Shown: positions 24,194-34,630, counted from the first letter of the stretch. The stretch is DNA of 64,000 nucleotides from Myotis daubentonii (GCF_963259705.1 NC_081861.1:69607623-69671622), one strand, 5' to 3'. A program made the numbers and translations. Notes: a model not told the origin generated them from the letters alone.

Positions 24194-25394
24194 TCTACAC
24201 TAATAAAAGAGAAAAATGGTAATTGGCGTACGACGCTACCCTTTACATTGGCTAATCAAGGCTATATGCAAATTAACTGCCAACTAAGATGGCAGTTAAC
24301 TGCCAACAAGATGGCGGTTAATTTGCATATGTAGGCACAATGCAGGGAGGCAAATGGGAAAGCAGGAAGAAGTCCCCTGCCACTGACAGTGATCGGAAAC
24401 CCAGGGGGCAGTTAAGAGCTGGGGGGCAGGGCAAAGGCAGCCCTAGGGCAGCCTTTGCACTGCACCCCAGCCATGATCGGAGAATCAGGCACCTTTGCTG
24501 CCCTGGCAAGTGATAGCAGGAAGTAGAGGTGGAGCCAGTGATGGGAGCTGGACACGGTCGAAGCTGGCAGTCCCGGGAGCTAGGGGTCCCTTGCCTGGGC
24601 CTAAAGCAGAGCCCACGATCGCGGGGCCACTACAGCTGCTGGTCCCCGCTGCCCGGGCCAGATGCCTCAGCCAGAGGCGTCCTGCAGGGGCAGGGGCGGA
24701 GCCCGCGCAATCGCGGCACCCCCCGCTGCCACTGTGGGTCCCCGCTGCCTGGGCCGGACACCTAGGCCAGAGGCGTTAGGCCTGGGCAGGGGCAGAGCGG
24801 GAGATCACGGGGAGCTGGGAGTCCCCTGCCCAGGCCTAATGCCTCAGCCGGAGGCCTCAGGCCTGGTCAAGGGGCCGATCCGGTGATTGGTGATCAGAGG
24901 GTGATGAGGGTCAACTCCTCTGGCCGAGGCATCAGGCCTGGGCTGGGGGCTGGGGGTCCCCTGCCCAGGCCTGATGCCTGGGCCAGGGGCATCAGGCCTG
25001 GGTAGGGGGGGGGGAGCTGGGGATTTGGGGGATATGATGGTCCCCTTGCCCAGGCCTGAAGCCTGGGTCAGAGGCATCAGGCTTGGGCGGGGGATGGAGC
25101 AAGCGATCAAAGGGAGATGGGAGTCCCCTGCCCAGGCATGATTCCTGGGCCAGAGGCCTCAGGCCTGGGCGGGGGTCAGAGTCAGTGATCGGGGGGAGAT
25201 GGGGGTCCCCTGTCCAAGCCTGACACCTCTGGCGGAGGCGTCAGGCCTGGGCAAGGAGCCGATCCTGCGATTGGAGGGTGATGGGGGTCAATGCCTGAGG
25301 GCTCCCAGTATGTGAGAGGTGGCAGGCTGGGCTGAGGGACACTCCCCCCCCACACACACACCCAGTGCATGAATTTTGTGCACCAGGCCCCTAG
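24194..25394 (+). mobile_element. Helitron, HeliBat type, with GC-rich array
   Basis: It starts TCTACACTAATAAAAGAG after an A and ends with a GTGCATGAATTTTGTGCAC hairpin, then CAGGCCCCTAG before a T, as Helitrons do. Near the 5' end are inverted copies of GGCAGTTAACTGCC and a GCAAATTAA..TTAATTTGC pair. The rest is a GC-rich array of about 100-base units with a CCTGGGC and CAGGCCTGGGC core, which opens several frames of 70-100 codons with no family. No transposase gene is present. Confidence 0.85.
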
Positions 25395-25500
25395 TTGTCC
25401 ATAAAAAAAAGGACTGCCACAAGATGGATAAAGATTTAAAATATAAATTAAGTAAAAAATGCCAGCCACGAAGATTAGAGTCATTATAGCATATACATGA
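25395..25500 (+). mobile_element. Ancient L1 3' fragment, right of Helitron
   Basis: TTGTCCATAAAAAAAGGACTGCC and the following bases continue the L1 sequence that stops at 24193. Confidence 0.5.
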
Positions 25501-25904
25501 AATGTTGAGAGAAGATACAGAACAAAATTTTGGTGACAAAAATAACCACCATTTTAGCTTTTAATATAAAAAATAACAAAAGCACATTATGCATATGAAA
25601 ATTCTGAAATATATGAATCAATAGGCTGTGTGATTGTTTTTCATATTTATATTTTGCTTTCCCCCTAATTTTCACACATAATTATGCACTAATTTTTAAA
25701 ATAAGAAAAATACATTATCAAAAATTAATATATACTCACCACAGAAAATAATTTAAATGAGAACAATAATAAATATTTCAAACTATCAGTAATTTACTAT
25801 GTCCTAATCTTCTTGGAAATAGCCTCAGCATTTTGTCCACTAGAAATTGTACTAATTGCCACATTTAACCATCTATTTAAGTTCCATTATGTCTGTTGAT
25901 TTTT
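25501..25904. other. No recognised gene or repeat
   Basis: AT-rich sequence with no coding signal. Confidence 0.45.
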
Positions 25905-26322
25905 TAAATTTACTTTTTTTATTTAAGTGCAGTTGATGCAAAACTTATATTGCTTATATTAGTTTCAGGTGTTCAATATATTGACTTGATATTTTTATAC
26001 CTTATAATGTGATCACATTAATGTCTCTAGTAATCATCTGTCACTGTGTAAATTTATCACAATATTATTAACTATATTCCCCTTCCTCTTTTCACCCATC
26101 CCCCCACCTAGTCCCTTCTGGTAACCATCTCTTTGGTTTCCGTATCTATAAGTCTGTTTATGTTTGTTTGCTTGTTTTGTTTTAATATACCACATATAAG
26201 TGAAACCGTACATATTTGTCTATCTCTGCCTGACTTATTTCATTTAGTGTAATAAGCTCTTGATTCATTCATGTTGTTACAAATGGTAAAATTTTCTTCT
26301 ATTTTATTGTTGCATAATATTC

Positions 26323-26370
<48 letters not shown>

Positions 26371-26560
26371 TATCTTCTTTATTCATTCATCTATTAAAGG
26401 ACACCCAGCTTGCTTTCATATATTGGCTACTGTGAATACTACTGCAATGCTGCAATAAACATAGGGGTGCATATATATTTTGAATTATGTTCTGTTTTCT
26501 TTGGACAAATATCCAAAAGTAGTATTAATGGGTTGTATGGTATATCTATTTGAGTTGGTT
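25905..26560 (-). mobile_element. Old antisense L1 3' region
   Basis: The plus strand has the antisense landmarks CCACATATAAGTGAAACC, TTGTTACAAATGG, TATTGGCTACTGTGAATACT and GCAATAAACATAGGGGTGCA, in the order expected for the complement of the L1 3'UTR followed by the ORF2 end. It is split by the GT microsatellite. Confidence 0.75.
26325..26369 (+). repeat. (GT)n microsatellite, about 22 units
   Basis: Uninterrupted GT run within the antisense L1. It arose where the L1 reads CCAGTGTGT. Confidence 0.98.
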
Positions 26561-26577
26561 AAAAAAAAAATTAAAGG

Positions 26578-27124
26578 GACAGAACTTGGCTATGATGATA
26601 ATCTGAACACTGCCTCCATGTCATTCCTTCTTCGCTGACTCCGTCCACACCTTTGGGAACCTCTGGACCTGCTGGGGTTGGACCCCAACACATTCTGACT
26701 AGGAGCTGCATTTGTCCCAAAGCCACTCCAACGGGCATTTCTGCTGAAAATGAGACAAAAGCCAGGTTTGACCAGAACAGAGGTTTTGAGCAGCAGAAAG
26801 CAAAAATCAAGTCGGAGAAGACCTTTGGTTCTGGGGACTGAGGAACAGAAGGGCCAGCAGGGAGTGGTCCCATGGATGACTCACACAGAGGCAGGCCATG
26901 CCCAAACACAGCCTAAGTGCCACAGCTCCCAGGAGGCAGTTAACAGGGGGCGGGGGGGGGGAACCTGTCAGCCCCCACCCTTCCACCCATCCTGAATCCA
27001 TCGTCTCCCCCCACCCACATGGTTACCGAAGATGCTAGGAATAGGAACATTCTGTATTCCTGTATCATGCTTTGTCATTCAGCAATAGAGTTGGAATAAA
27101 TTATGAGAAGCAAAAATAAAAAAT
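26578..27124 (+). pseudogene. Retrocopy with antisense LTR as its 5' end; source gene not recognised
   Basis: This block is flanked by an 11-base target duplication, AAAATTAAAGG, at 26567-26577 and 27125-27135. It ends in an A-rich tail after GGAATAAATT, so it was retrotransposed by L1. The first 113 bases (26578-26690) are the reverse complement of the first part of the LTR at 40213-40955 and end precisely at the LTR terminus (CCCCAACA). After that comes non-repeat sequence with a short open frame that includes ENETKARFDQNRGFEQQ and then a stop, then a GC-rich region and a polyadenylation signal. I do not recognise the parent gene. The likely history is a transcript that started in or passed out of the LTR on its antisense strand and was then copied into DNA. 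Confidence 0.7.
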
Positions 27125-27135
27125 AAAATTAAAGG

Positions 27136-27640
27136 TATTAAATTTAGTGACAAAATCTATTCTGGGCATAAGTTGAATTGTTTCCCTTTTAAATTAAAGG
27201 GGAAAGACAACATTATGAGTTCATGTTGAATTAACAGTAATGAACCATAGACACTTTTTTACATGAGAACTTAATTTCCACTAATTGCTCACTGTCTGAA
27301 AATCTCTGTAGTTTTTGATGGCTTGATTTAAGCAGTTAAAGAAGCACAGACAGGATTTAAGCCCTCATTCATTCTCTTTAATCAAAGAGTTTAGTGAACA
27401 ACAATTAGATCATTTACTCTGTTCATAACAAACCTTAAGAGTATTAATGTTGTCAAGGAAGATTTTGAAAAATAGAAAAGAAAAGAAAATTAGCCCCAAA
27501 TATAGAGGCAGTACTGAAAGTTCTCTATCAGTGGAAAAGATATGCCTTTTAAAAAATTTTTGGTAAACTGAACAAAAAATTATATTTTAAACAGTAGTAA
27601 AACATGAAACCAATTTTTAAAATAATTAGTGAGAAAACTT
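27136..27640. other. No recognised gene or repeat
   Basis: AT-rich sequence. It may include degraded LINE sequence but shows no clear landmarks. Confidence 0.4.
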
Positions 27641-28138
27641 GCAATTTCATGTATATATCCAATCAGAAAACATAGCCAATTCAAATGAGTAAAATATACC
27701 TCCAAAGACTAGTAAGGCAAGAGAATTACTAGACAAAGACTTTAAAACAATTGTCTTAAATATTTTCAAAGGTTTTTTTTTAAATGTAAAAAAATGAAGG
27801 AAATCAGGAAAATAATATATGACTCAATTTGGAATACTAACAGAGATATAGTTATAAAAAGAAAACCAAGACAAATTCTGACAGTGAAAGTATAATATCT
27901 GAATTGAAAAATTACTTAGAGAGACCAACGGGAGAATCAGACAGTCAGATGAAGCAACCAGTGAATCTGAAGATAGATCATTAAAAACTATCATGTCTGA
28001 GGAGCAAAAAGAACAACAACAACAAAAAAGAATGAAGAAAGCCTAAGGAACTTACAGAACACAATGAATCCAACATGCAATATAGAAATCTTAAAGAGAA
28101 GAAAAAAGAGCCTGAAAGATTTTTTAAAGGAACAATGG
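27641..28138 (+). mobile_element. Ancient L1M host, segment 1 (5'UTR/ORF1)
   Basis: It contains ACTTTAAAACAATTGTCTTA and GAAAGCCTAAGGAACTTACA, as in old mammalian L1 ORF1 regions. It is the left part of a long L1M that reappears after the HAL1 at 30529, the L1 stub at 31525 and the provirus at 45559. Confidence 0.6.
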
Positions 28139-28520
28139 CGGGGAAACTAAGATGGCAGCATAAGAAAACACCGAAATTGCTGCCTCCTATAACAACTTCA
28201 AAACACAATAAACAGACAAAATGGACATCATCCAGAACTTACAGGAAGGCTGGCGGAGTGGACATTCTACAACTAGAAGGAAGGAGAAAAGCACATTGAG
28301 GGTCAGAAGCTGCGGAAGTAAAGTGCAAAGGTACAGAGGTTCGTGCGCGCGAAAAGGGGCTGGTACCTGAGGACAGCTGTCTTTTTGAATCAGGAGGGAG
28401 TCACAAGCTCCCGACTGCTCTGAACTCTGGTTCCGGGAAGTCTCTTGGGACCCAGGACTCATACGGGGAGAAACTGGACTGTCTGGCAGCGGGCAGAACT
28501 TGGAACTGGAGGGCGGCTTT

Positions 28521-28604
28521 CCCTCAGAGGTGCTTGCAGCAATTGGATTGTCGGGACACTGTCCCTCAGAGGTGCTTGCAGCAATTGGATTGTCGGGACA
28601 CTGA
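28521..28604 (+). repeat. Exact 42 bp tandem duplication in HAL1 copy 3 5'UTR
   Basis: CCCTCAGAGGTGCTTGCAGC begins at 28521 and again at 28563, with 42 identical bases in each unit. The two units show no difference, so the duplication is recent or kept uniform. Confidence 0.97.
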
Positions 28605-29293
28605 GACGCACGCGGCCCCTTAGGGCAGGGCTGAGAATCCGCCATAGTTCCTTGCTCCGCCCTTTGATTCCCTAAGACCCCACCCCACCCAGCCAGCGGC
28701 AGAGGCTTTTGCATATGAATGCCCTGGCCCTTTGCAACCTGAAAATTACCTAAGAAATTGCAGCTGGGCCACAGACCCAGAACTTCCAAGAGAAGACCCA
28801 AGGTCCAACAGCAGCTTGCATTGCTTCACAGCTGGGCCTCATCAGGGCACCTCCAAACTCCAAAAAAAGGAAGGGGAATCTGCAGTTCTCTTCATAGCTC
28901 CTGCTGGGTAACCTACAAGAGCCAGTGTACCCAGTGGTCAGAAGGGGACCATCCGGATTACAACTCTTCAGATCCATAAGGGACACACCCAGGGGGCAGA
29001 CTCAGTGAGCACCAAAGCCCCAATGAAGCAAGTCTTTCCCCAGAAGGGTATCTTCAGCACAGAAGTCCTCCCACTGCAGACACAGCTGATTATCACTGCC
29101 AATTGGCCTGGAGGTCAATTCCTCCCAGTGATCCTACAACAATCAAGGCTTAACTACAACAAGACTGTGCACAAAGCCCACAAGGGGGTGCACCAAGAGT
29201 GTCCACCTCAGGTAACTGGGGAGGCTGAGCCACTGGGCCCTACAGGACACCTAGCACACAAAGCCACTCTACCAACACAGGGAAGCATAAAAA

Positions 29294-30156
29294 ATGCGGA
29301 GACAAAGAAACAGGTCACAAATGACAGAAATGGAGGAAAGCAAACTACTGGATATAGAGTTCAATACCACGTTTATAAGGTTTTTCAAGAATTTTATGGA
29401 AACCACCGATAAATTTAGTGAGACCCTCAAGAAATCTAGTGAGACCCTCGAGGATATGAAAAAGGACCAACTAGAAATTAAGCATACACTGACTGAAATA
29501 AAGAATAATATACAGAGATCCAACAGCAGACAAGAGGATCCCAAGAATCAAGTCAAAGATTTGAAATAAAAGAAACAAAAAGTACCCAACCGAAAAAGAA
29601 AAAAGAAAAAAGATTCCAAAAATATGAAGATAGTGTAAGGAGCCTCTGGGACAACTTCAAGCGTACCAACATCAGAATTATAGGGATACCAGAAGAAGAG
29701 AGAGGGCAAGATATTGAAAACCTATTTGAAGAAATAATGGCAGAAAACTTCCCCTACCTGGTCAAAGAAATAGACTTACAAGTCCAGGAAGCGCAGAGAA
29801 CCCCAAACAAAAGGAACCCAAAGAGGACCACACCAAGACACATCATAATTAAAATGCCAAGAGCAAAAGACAAAGAGAGAATCTTAAAAGCAGCAAGAGA
29901 AAGAAACTCAGTTACCTACAAGGGAGTACCCATACGACTGTCAGCTGATTTCTCAACAGAAACCATGCAGGCCAGAAGAGAGTGGCAAAAAATATTCAAA
30001 GTGATGTATAGCAAGAACCTACAACCAAGATTACTTTATCCAGCAAAGCTATCATTCAGAATAGAAGGTCAGATAAAGAGCTTCACAGATAAGAAAAAGC
30101 TAAAGGAGTTCATTAACACCAAACCAGCATTATATGAAATGCTGAAAGGTATTTAA
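29294..30156 (+). pseudogene. HAL1 copy 3 ORF1 (RNA-binding protein), one frameshift
   Basis: The frame starts MRRQRNRSQMTEMEESKLLD at 29294. The coiled coil follows (FSETLKKSSETLEDMKKDQL, with a heptad-scale repeat). The frame ends at 29569. The frame one step away is open without a stop from about 29540 through 30156, with FRIEGQIKSF in the C-terminal domain and the ending EMLKGI. One insertion or deletion of one or two bases near 29520-29560 is therefore enough to explain the break. Length, about 287 residues, is close to the usual ORF1p length. ORF1p coats the RNA as a trimer in the cytoplasm (family knowledge). HAL1 elements are copied by L1 ORF2p (inference). Confidence 0.85.
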
Positions 30157-30528
30157 GAATAGGAAGAAGAAAAAGGAACTGTTACTATTTGCCACAGCAT
30201 GGATGGAACTGGAGAGCGGATAAATATCACATGATCTCACTCATTTGTGGAATATAATGAACAACATAAACTGATGAACAAGGACTGATCCAGAGACGGA
30301 GAGGCATTGATTGGACTGTCGGGCCTTGGAGGGAAGGTAGGGAAGGGTGGGGGTAAGGGGGAAAGATCAACCAAAGGACTTATATGCAAGCATATAGGCC
30401 TAACCAATGGACATGGACAACGGGGGGGTGAGAGCATGAGCCGGGGGGGGGTAGGGGGTAACGTGTGGATAAGGACACATATGTACTATCTTAATCAATA
30501 AAAAATATATTTAAAAAAAGGACAATGG

Positions 30529-31433
30529 CTAAAAGTATCCCCAATTTGAGAAATACATAAATCTACAAATCTACGAATATTAATAATTTACAAGTAGGAT
30601 ACCCCAAAGGTGACCTACATTGAGAAACATTATAATGAATCTGTCAGAAGTCAGAGAATCTTTAAGGTCGCAAGGAAAAGTGACTTCTCTTTTTTTTGAA
30701 GATATCTATTATAAATTTATTATGTATATTTAACATTTACAATTAAAATATTATATCAAGTAGTTTGAAATATCAACCTAAGTACTTTATGAATGTATTT
30801 AACCACATAAGATGATTTTATAATTGGAGTTTTATAGAATGAAATAAATTCACTTTCAACATAAAATGCAACTGAATAAAGTTACAACCTAAAATGTTCA
30901 GACATTTACCCAGGTTCACCCAGCTCATGGCCAGGTTGAAGCCCATCTCCAAGTTTCTGGCTGTATATCTCATCTTAATCAAAAGTATCTGGTTGCCTGT
31001 AAGCTAAAGCATCCAGAAAGAAATGGACAAAGACGATTTTCCACATAATATTTACAAACATTAAGTCTCCAAAGCATCTCAAAGCCAGAGAATTTATTAG
31101 AAGTATGGTTGAGTGCCAAATTTAGATATTGAGAAAGACCATGTGAATTTCTGGTCTTTTGGGTGGATAAATGAGGTGTCCCAGTACCCTGAATTATATT
31201 TGTTTATACCCACTAAATAGACTGTAGAATCAGAAGATGTCTCAGGAGAAACCTGGAGGCCAAAAATTAGTGAGATGCTAATTTTAAGTTAAGAGGAAAA
31301 GACTATGTGAACGGGTAATTCTATATCTGATAAAATGGTCTTTCAAAAATAAGGATAAAATTATGACATACTCATATAAGCACAGTAGAAGATGTTCATT
31401 ACCTCTAGACAAGCCCTATATGAAATGCTAAAG
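30529..31433 (+). mobile_element. Ancient L1M host, segment 2 (ORF1)
   Basis: Continues the L1M after HAL1 copy 3: CTAAAAGTATCCCCAATTTG is the expected ORF1 sequence, followed by ATAATGAATCTGTCAGAAGT. The middle part, 30690-31100, is not clearly L1 and may be another insert or strongly decayed sequence. Confidence 0.5.
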
Positions 31434-31524
31434 GGTGTGGGGGAGGTAAGGGGAGAGGGCAATAGAGGGAAAAAGGGACATATGTAATACTTTCAACAAT
31501 AAAGATTTATTTTAAAAAAAGAAA
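31434..31524 (+). mobile_element. 91 bp L1 3'-end stub
   Basis: It contains GGACATATGTAATACTTTCA and CAATAAAGATTTATTTT, the end of a young L1 3'UTR, with an A-rich tail. The target duplication GAAATGCTAAAG at 31422-31433 is matched by GAAATACTAAAG at 31525-31536. It is an extremely 5'-truncated L1 insertion. Confidence 0.75.
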
Positions 31525-33185
31525 GAAATACTAAAGAGTACCCTTCAGGCTGGATTGAAGAATGCTAGACAGTAACTTGAAGCCATATTAAGATATAAAT
31601 ATCTCCATTAAAAGTAATAAAATAGGCAGCTATAATAACACTACTTTACAATTTTGGTCTGTAATTAAATGTTTTAATTCTACAAAATATAAAAGACAAA
31701 TGCATAAGAATTATACATCTATACTGAGGATTACACAATAAATGAATATATAATTTCTGACATTAATATCATAAGCTGGTGGCAGAGCTGTAAAGCAATA
31801 GTATTTATATACATTGATTCAAAGATACATACAATTTAAAATAGATTTCTATAATTTTTGGATATTATATGTAATCAATCACCAATATAAAGAAAAATAT
31901 ATTATAAAAAGAGACTATATTTATAGCCATAAACACATCTAAAAAGAGAAGTATGTTAAATCAACAACTTTATGGAACCAGAAAAAATATTAATCGAGAG
32001 GTAGCATAGGAAGAAAATAATAAACATTATAGCAGAGATATATAAAATAGACGCAAACAACAAAAGAAAATGTCAAGAAACCCTAAAGTTGGTTCCTCAA
32101 AAAGAACAATAAATTTACAAACACTAAGCTAAAATAACAATAAAATAGGGAAAATTCAAATAAATAAAATTAGAAATGTAAAAAGGCACATTACTATGAA
32201 ATTTATAAAAATAAAAATATTGTGTAAGAATAATATGAATAATTCTATGTGAACAAATTGCTTAACTTAAATAATATGTACAAATTCCTAGAAACACAAA
32301 ATCTACCAGGACTGAAACATGAAGAAATAGAAAATCTAAATATACTATCTATAACTTAAAATGAAATTAAATAAGAAATCATAAATTTCCTAACAAAGGA
32401 AAGTCTGAGAAAGGATTCTTTAATTGGTAAATTGTACAATGCATTCAAAGTAGTAACATTGAGATCTCTCAAACTCTTTCCAAAAATTGAAGAGGAGGAA
32501 ACACTTCCTAACTCATTTTATGAGGCATGAATTTACTGATACTAAAGCCAGAAAATATCATTCAAGAAAAGATATTACAAATGAAAATACTATATGAATA
32601 TTGATAAAATGTATTACACAAATACAAGCAAATTAAATTCAACAGCATATTCAAAGGATTATTCATCATAACCCATTTACATTCCTGGAATTTATTAATA
32701 ATTCAACATAACAAAAACCAATCAATGTAATATACTACATTCACAAAATAAAAGAAAAAATGTGATTATTTTAATTGAAACAAAAATGTGTTTGACAAAA
32801 TGCAACACCCTTTAATGATAAAGACAGTCAGCAAATGATGGGCACAAAGAAACTACTTTAACATAATAAAGAAAATACATGAAGAACCCATAATTAATAA
32901 AATACTCAATGGTCAATGACAAAGAACAAAGATAAAGAACAATACAAGGATTCCCACTTAAACCACTTCTATTCAAAATAGCATAACCAGATCATTTATG
33001 CAAAAAGTAAATAAAAGGTTTCCAAATTTAAAATAAAACTATCTCTGTTTGCATTTGAAATGCACTTATATGTAGAAAGTACTAAAGATTCTGTGCAAAA
33101 CCATAAGAACAAATAAAAAAATCCAGCATACAGATGATTTTAAAAAATATGAATAAAAGTTGCATTTCTGTACTCTGATGATAAC
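31525..33185 (+). mobile_element. Ancient L1M host, segment 3 (inter-ORF and ORF2)
   Basis: CTTCAGGCTGGATTGAAGAA, AGACAGTAACTTGAAGCCAT and ACAAATGCATAAGAATTATA are landmarks of the old L1M spacer between ORF1 and ORF2. ORF2 pieces follow, such as AAGTTGGTTCCTCAAAAAGA and TTTTAATTGAAACAAAAATG. The endonuclease region appears to be deleted (about 31850-32010). No long frame survives. Confidence 0.65.
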
Positions 33186-33638
33186 TGTTGAGGAGCACAT
33201 GAGACTTGGTTGGAAAGTTTGTAAGGAGGAAATTCTGAGAAAAGCGAATTGTGCAGAAGGCTGCCTGCCCTGTTTATTGGAATTCCAACTTAAGGGAGTG
33301 CAGAAGGCAGTGCCCCTAATTATTCCTTGACCTTTACAAATAAGTCCATGCACATTCATACCCCTGGGTGTTTACTGGAATCCTTATACCTAATCTTTGG
33401 GTGTCCTTGCTTAAAAGACATTACAAACACGTGTCCTCCCAGTATTACTTACCCTACTGATTGTATCTAAAAGATAAATTTTATCTCAAACTGCTTCTAC
33501 AATAAAAGCCTAAAAAGACAGGCAATCAAGGCTGTCTGGTTCCTTTAGCCAGGCAGTCCCTTAGCCCTCTCTTTCACATCAAATGTGTTGGAGTGATCCA
33601 TTCATCCATTGCTCAGGGTCTGCTGGTCAGCCCCGTGT
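33186..33638 (+). repeat. 5' LTR of the class II provirus
   Basis: It begins TGTTGAGGAGCACATGAGAC and aligns along its length with the 3' LTR. A polyadenylation signal, AATAAAAGCC, occurs near 33502, followed by CTGTCTGGTTCC. The terminal CA is lost (CCCCGTGT in place of CCCCAGCA). I cannot read a primer-binding site with confidence after it. Confidence 0.85.
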
Positions 33639-33727
33639 GAGGACCAAGGAATGCAATGAGACACAGCAGACACCTCAAAAATGAAGAGTAAGAAAATGAA
33701 GAGTAACTATGCAGTAAGTCATAGGAG

Positions 33728-34093
33728 CCCGCTTAGGATTTCCAAGTTCAAGAGTATGTTTTTCAGCTAAGGTTTCACAATAGGACAGCAGCTGTACACC
33801 AAGTAACAGTCTCTTTGTTACTTAAAAACTTAAAAGCAAATGGTACCTCAGGTATAGAAGAACAATTAAAGAGCCTGTTTCACAGTTATAATTTATAATA
33901 CTTGGTTCCCTTGAGATTTCCAAGTTCAAGGGAATTGTTTTTCAGCTAAGGTTTCATAATGGGACAGAAGCTGTCCGTAAAACAATAACAATATATAACA
34001 GTGCTAAACAGTTGTTAAAAGTGAATGGTGCCTCGGTTACCAAGAAACAATTAAAGGGCTTTTTGTAGACTATCATAATTTATAATCCTTAGT
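33728..34093 (+). repeat. 178 bp tandem duplication in the proviral leader
   Basis: GATTTCCAAGTTCAAG is found at 33737 and 33915, 178 bases apart. The blocks TTTTTCAGCTAAGGTTTCA, GACAG(C/A)AGCTGT, AACAATTAAAG and ATAATTTATAAT follow in the same order in both units. The two units differ at many positions, so the duplication is old. Confidence 0.85.
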
Positions 34094-34390
34094 TCCCTGA
34101 TGCTGGAACATTAGACCTTGATCTCTGGGAATAAGCAGGTATAAATTTAAAGGGAAATCAGGCCCAGGGAAAATGAGTGCCCCTGTCATCTATAACTATG
34201 TGGGCTCTTGTTTGAGCTGCATTATGCCCACTTCATATTGAGGATCAAAAGCCAGGAGGATTTACCACCACCCCCTCCTCCTGAAGTAGAACTTATAAAG
34301 CCTGTAATACCTAAGGTCCTGCTGCCAGAGGAAATATTTCCCAATCCTCAACCTCTGGTGTCGGGAGGCTCATAAACTAGATCCTCAGTT

Positions 34391-34630
34391 ATGGGATCAT
34401 GTGTCAGGCAAGCTATGTTAGAAGGAGAACTTTTGGTTTGCCCAGTTATGCAAGATCAGCAAGGTAATCAGATATATGAACCACTCTCCTTTAATACCTT
34501 TAAAGAAATAAGGAAAAATATTAGAGAAAATGAGGCTTACAGTCTGTTTACAAAAGGACTCCTTAATGCTTTGTCTGAAAATTACCATTTGATGCCTTGG
34601 GACTGGCATATTTTGGCTAAAACAATTTAG
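34391..34630 (+). pseudogene. gag: Betaretroviral gag fragment (matrix to capsid start)
   Basis: A 79-codon open piece. Its C-terminal half matches the start of the class II retrovirus capsid by pattern: a proline-leucine motif, a conserved charged stretch and the MPWDW-like position before the leucine-alanine-lysine end. Upstream, a proline-rich stretch at 34258-34370 fits the region before capsid. The frame ends in TAG at 34628, early in capsid, and the rest of gag is not seen. In a live virus, Gag forms the particle shell. This remnant cannot. Confidence 0.7.

Larger units (their letters stand above)
28139..30516 (+). mobile_element. HAL1 copy 3, with an L1 3' end in place of the usual HAL1 3' end
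   Basis: The head CGGGGAAACTAAGATGGCAG matches HAL1 copies 1 and 2. It is followed by a 5'UTR (28139-29293), ORF1 (29294-30156) and a short 3' part. There is no ORF2 core. After ORF1 and the GGAAGAAGAAAAAGG spacer, it switches to the final codons of L1 ORF2 (GCCACAGCATGGATGGAACT, 30191-30210) with a further small deletion, then an L1 3'UTR and CAATAAAAAATATATTT. HAL1 copy 2 has a different 3'UTR. The target duplication AAAGG(A)ACAATGG is at 28126-28138 and 30517-30528. The host is the ancient L1M. Confidence 0.8.

Noticed and set aside
24495..25110. Proline- and glycine-rich open frames on both strands
   Set aside because: They come from the GC-rich repeats of the Helitron and have no start context or family.
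28187..28801. 204-codon minus-strand open frame
   Set aside because: It is antisense to the HAL1 5'UTR. No conserved domain is present, and the HAL1 layout explains the sequence.
33066..33359. 97-codon minus-strand open frame
   Set aside because: It runs antisense across the boundary between the L1M and the 5' LTR, so it cannot be an original gene.
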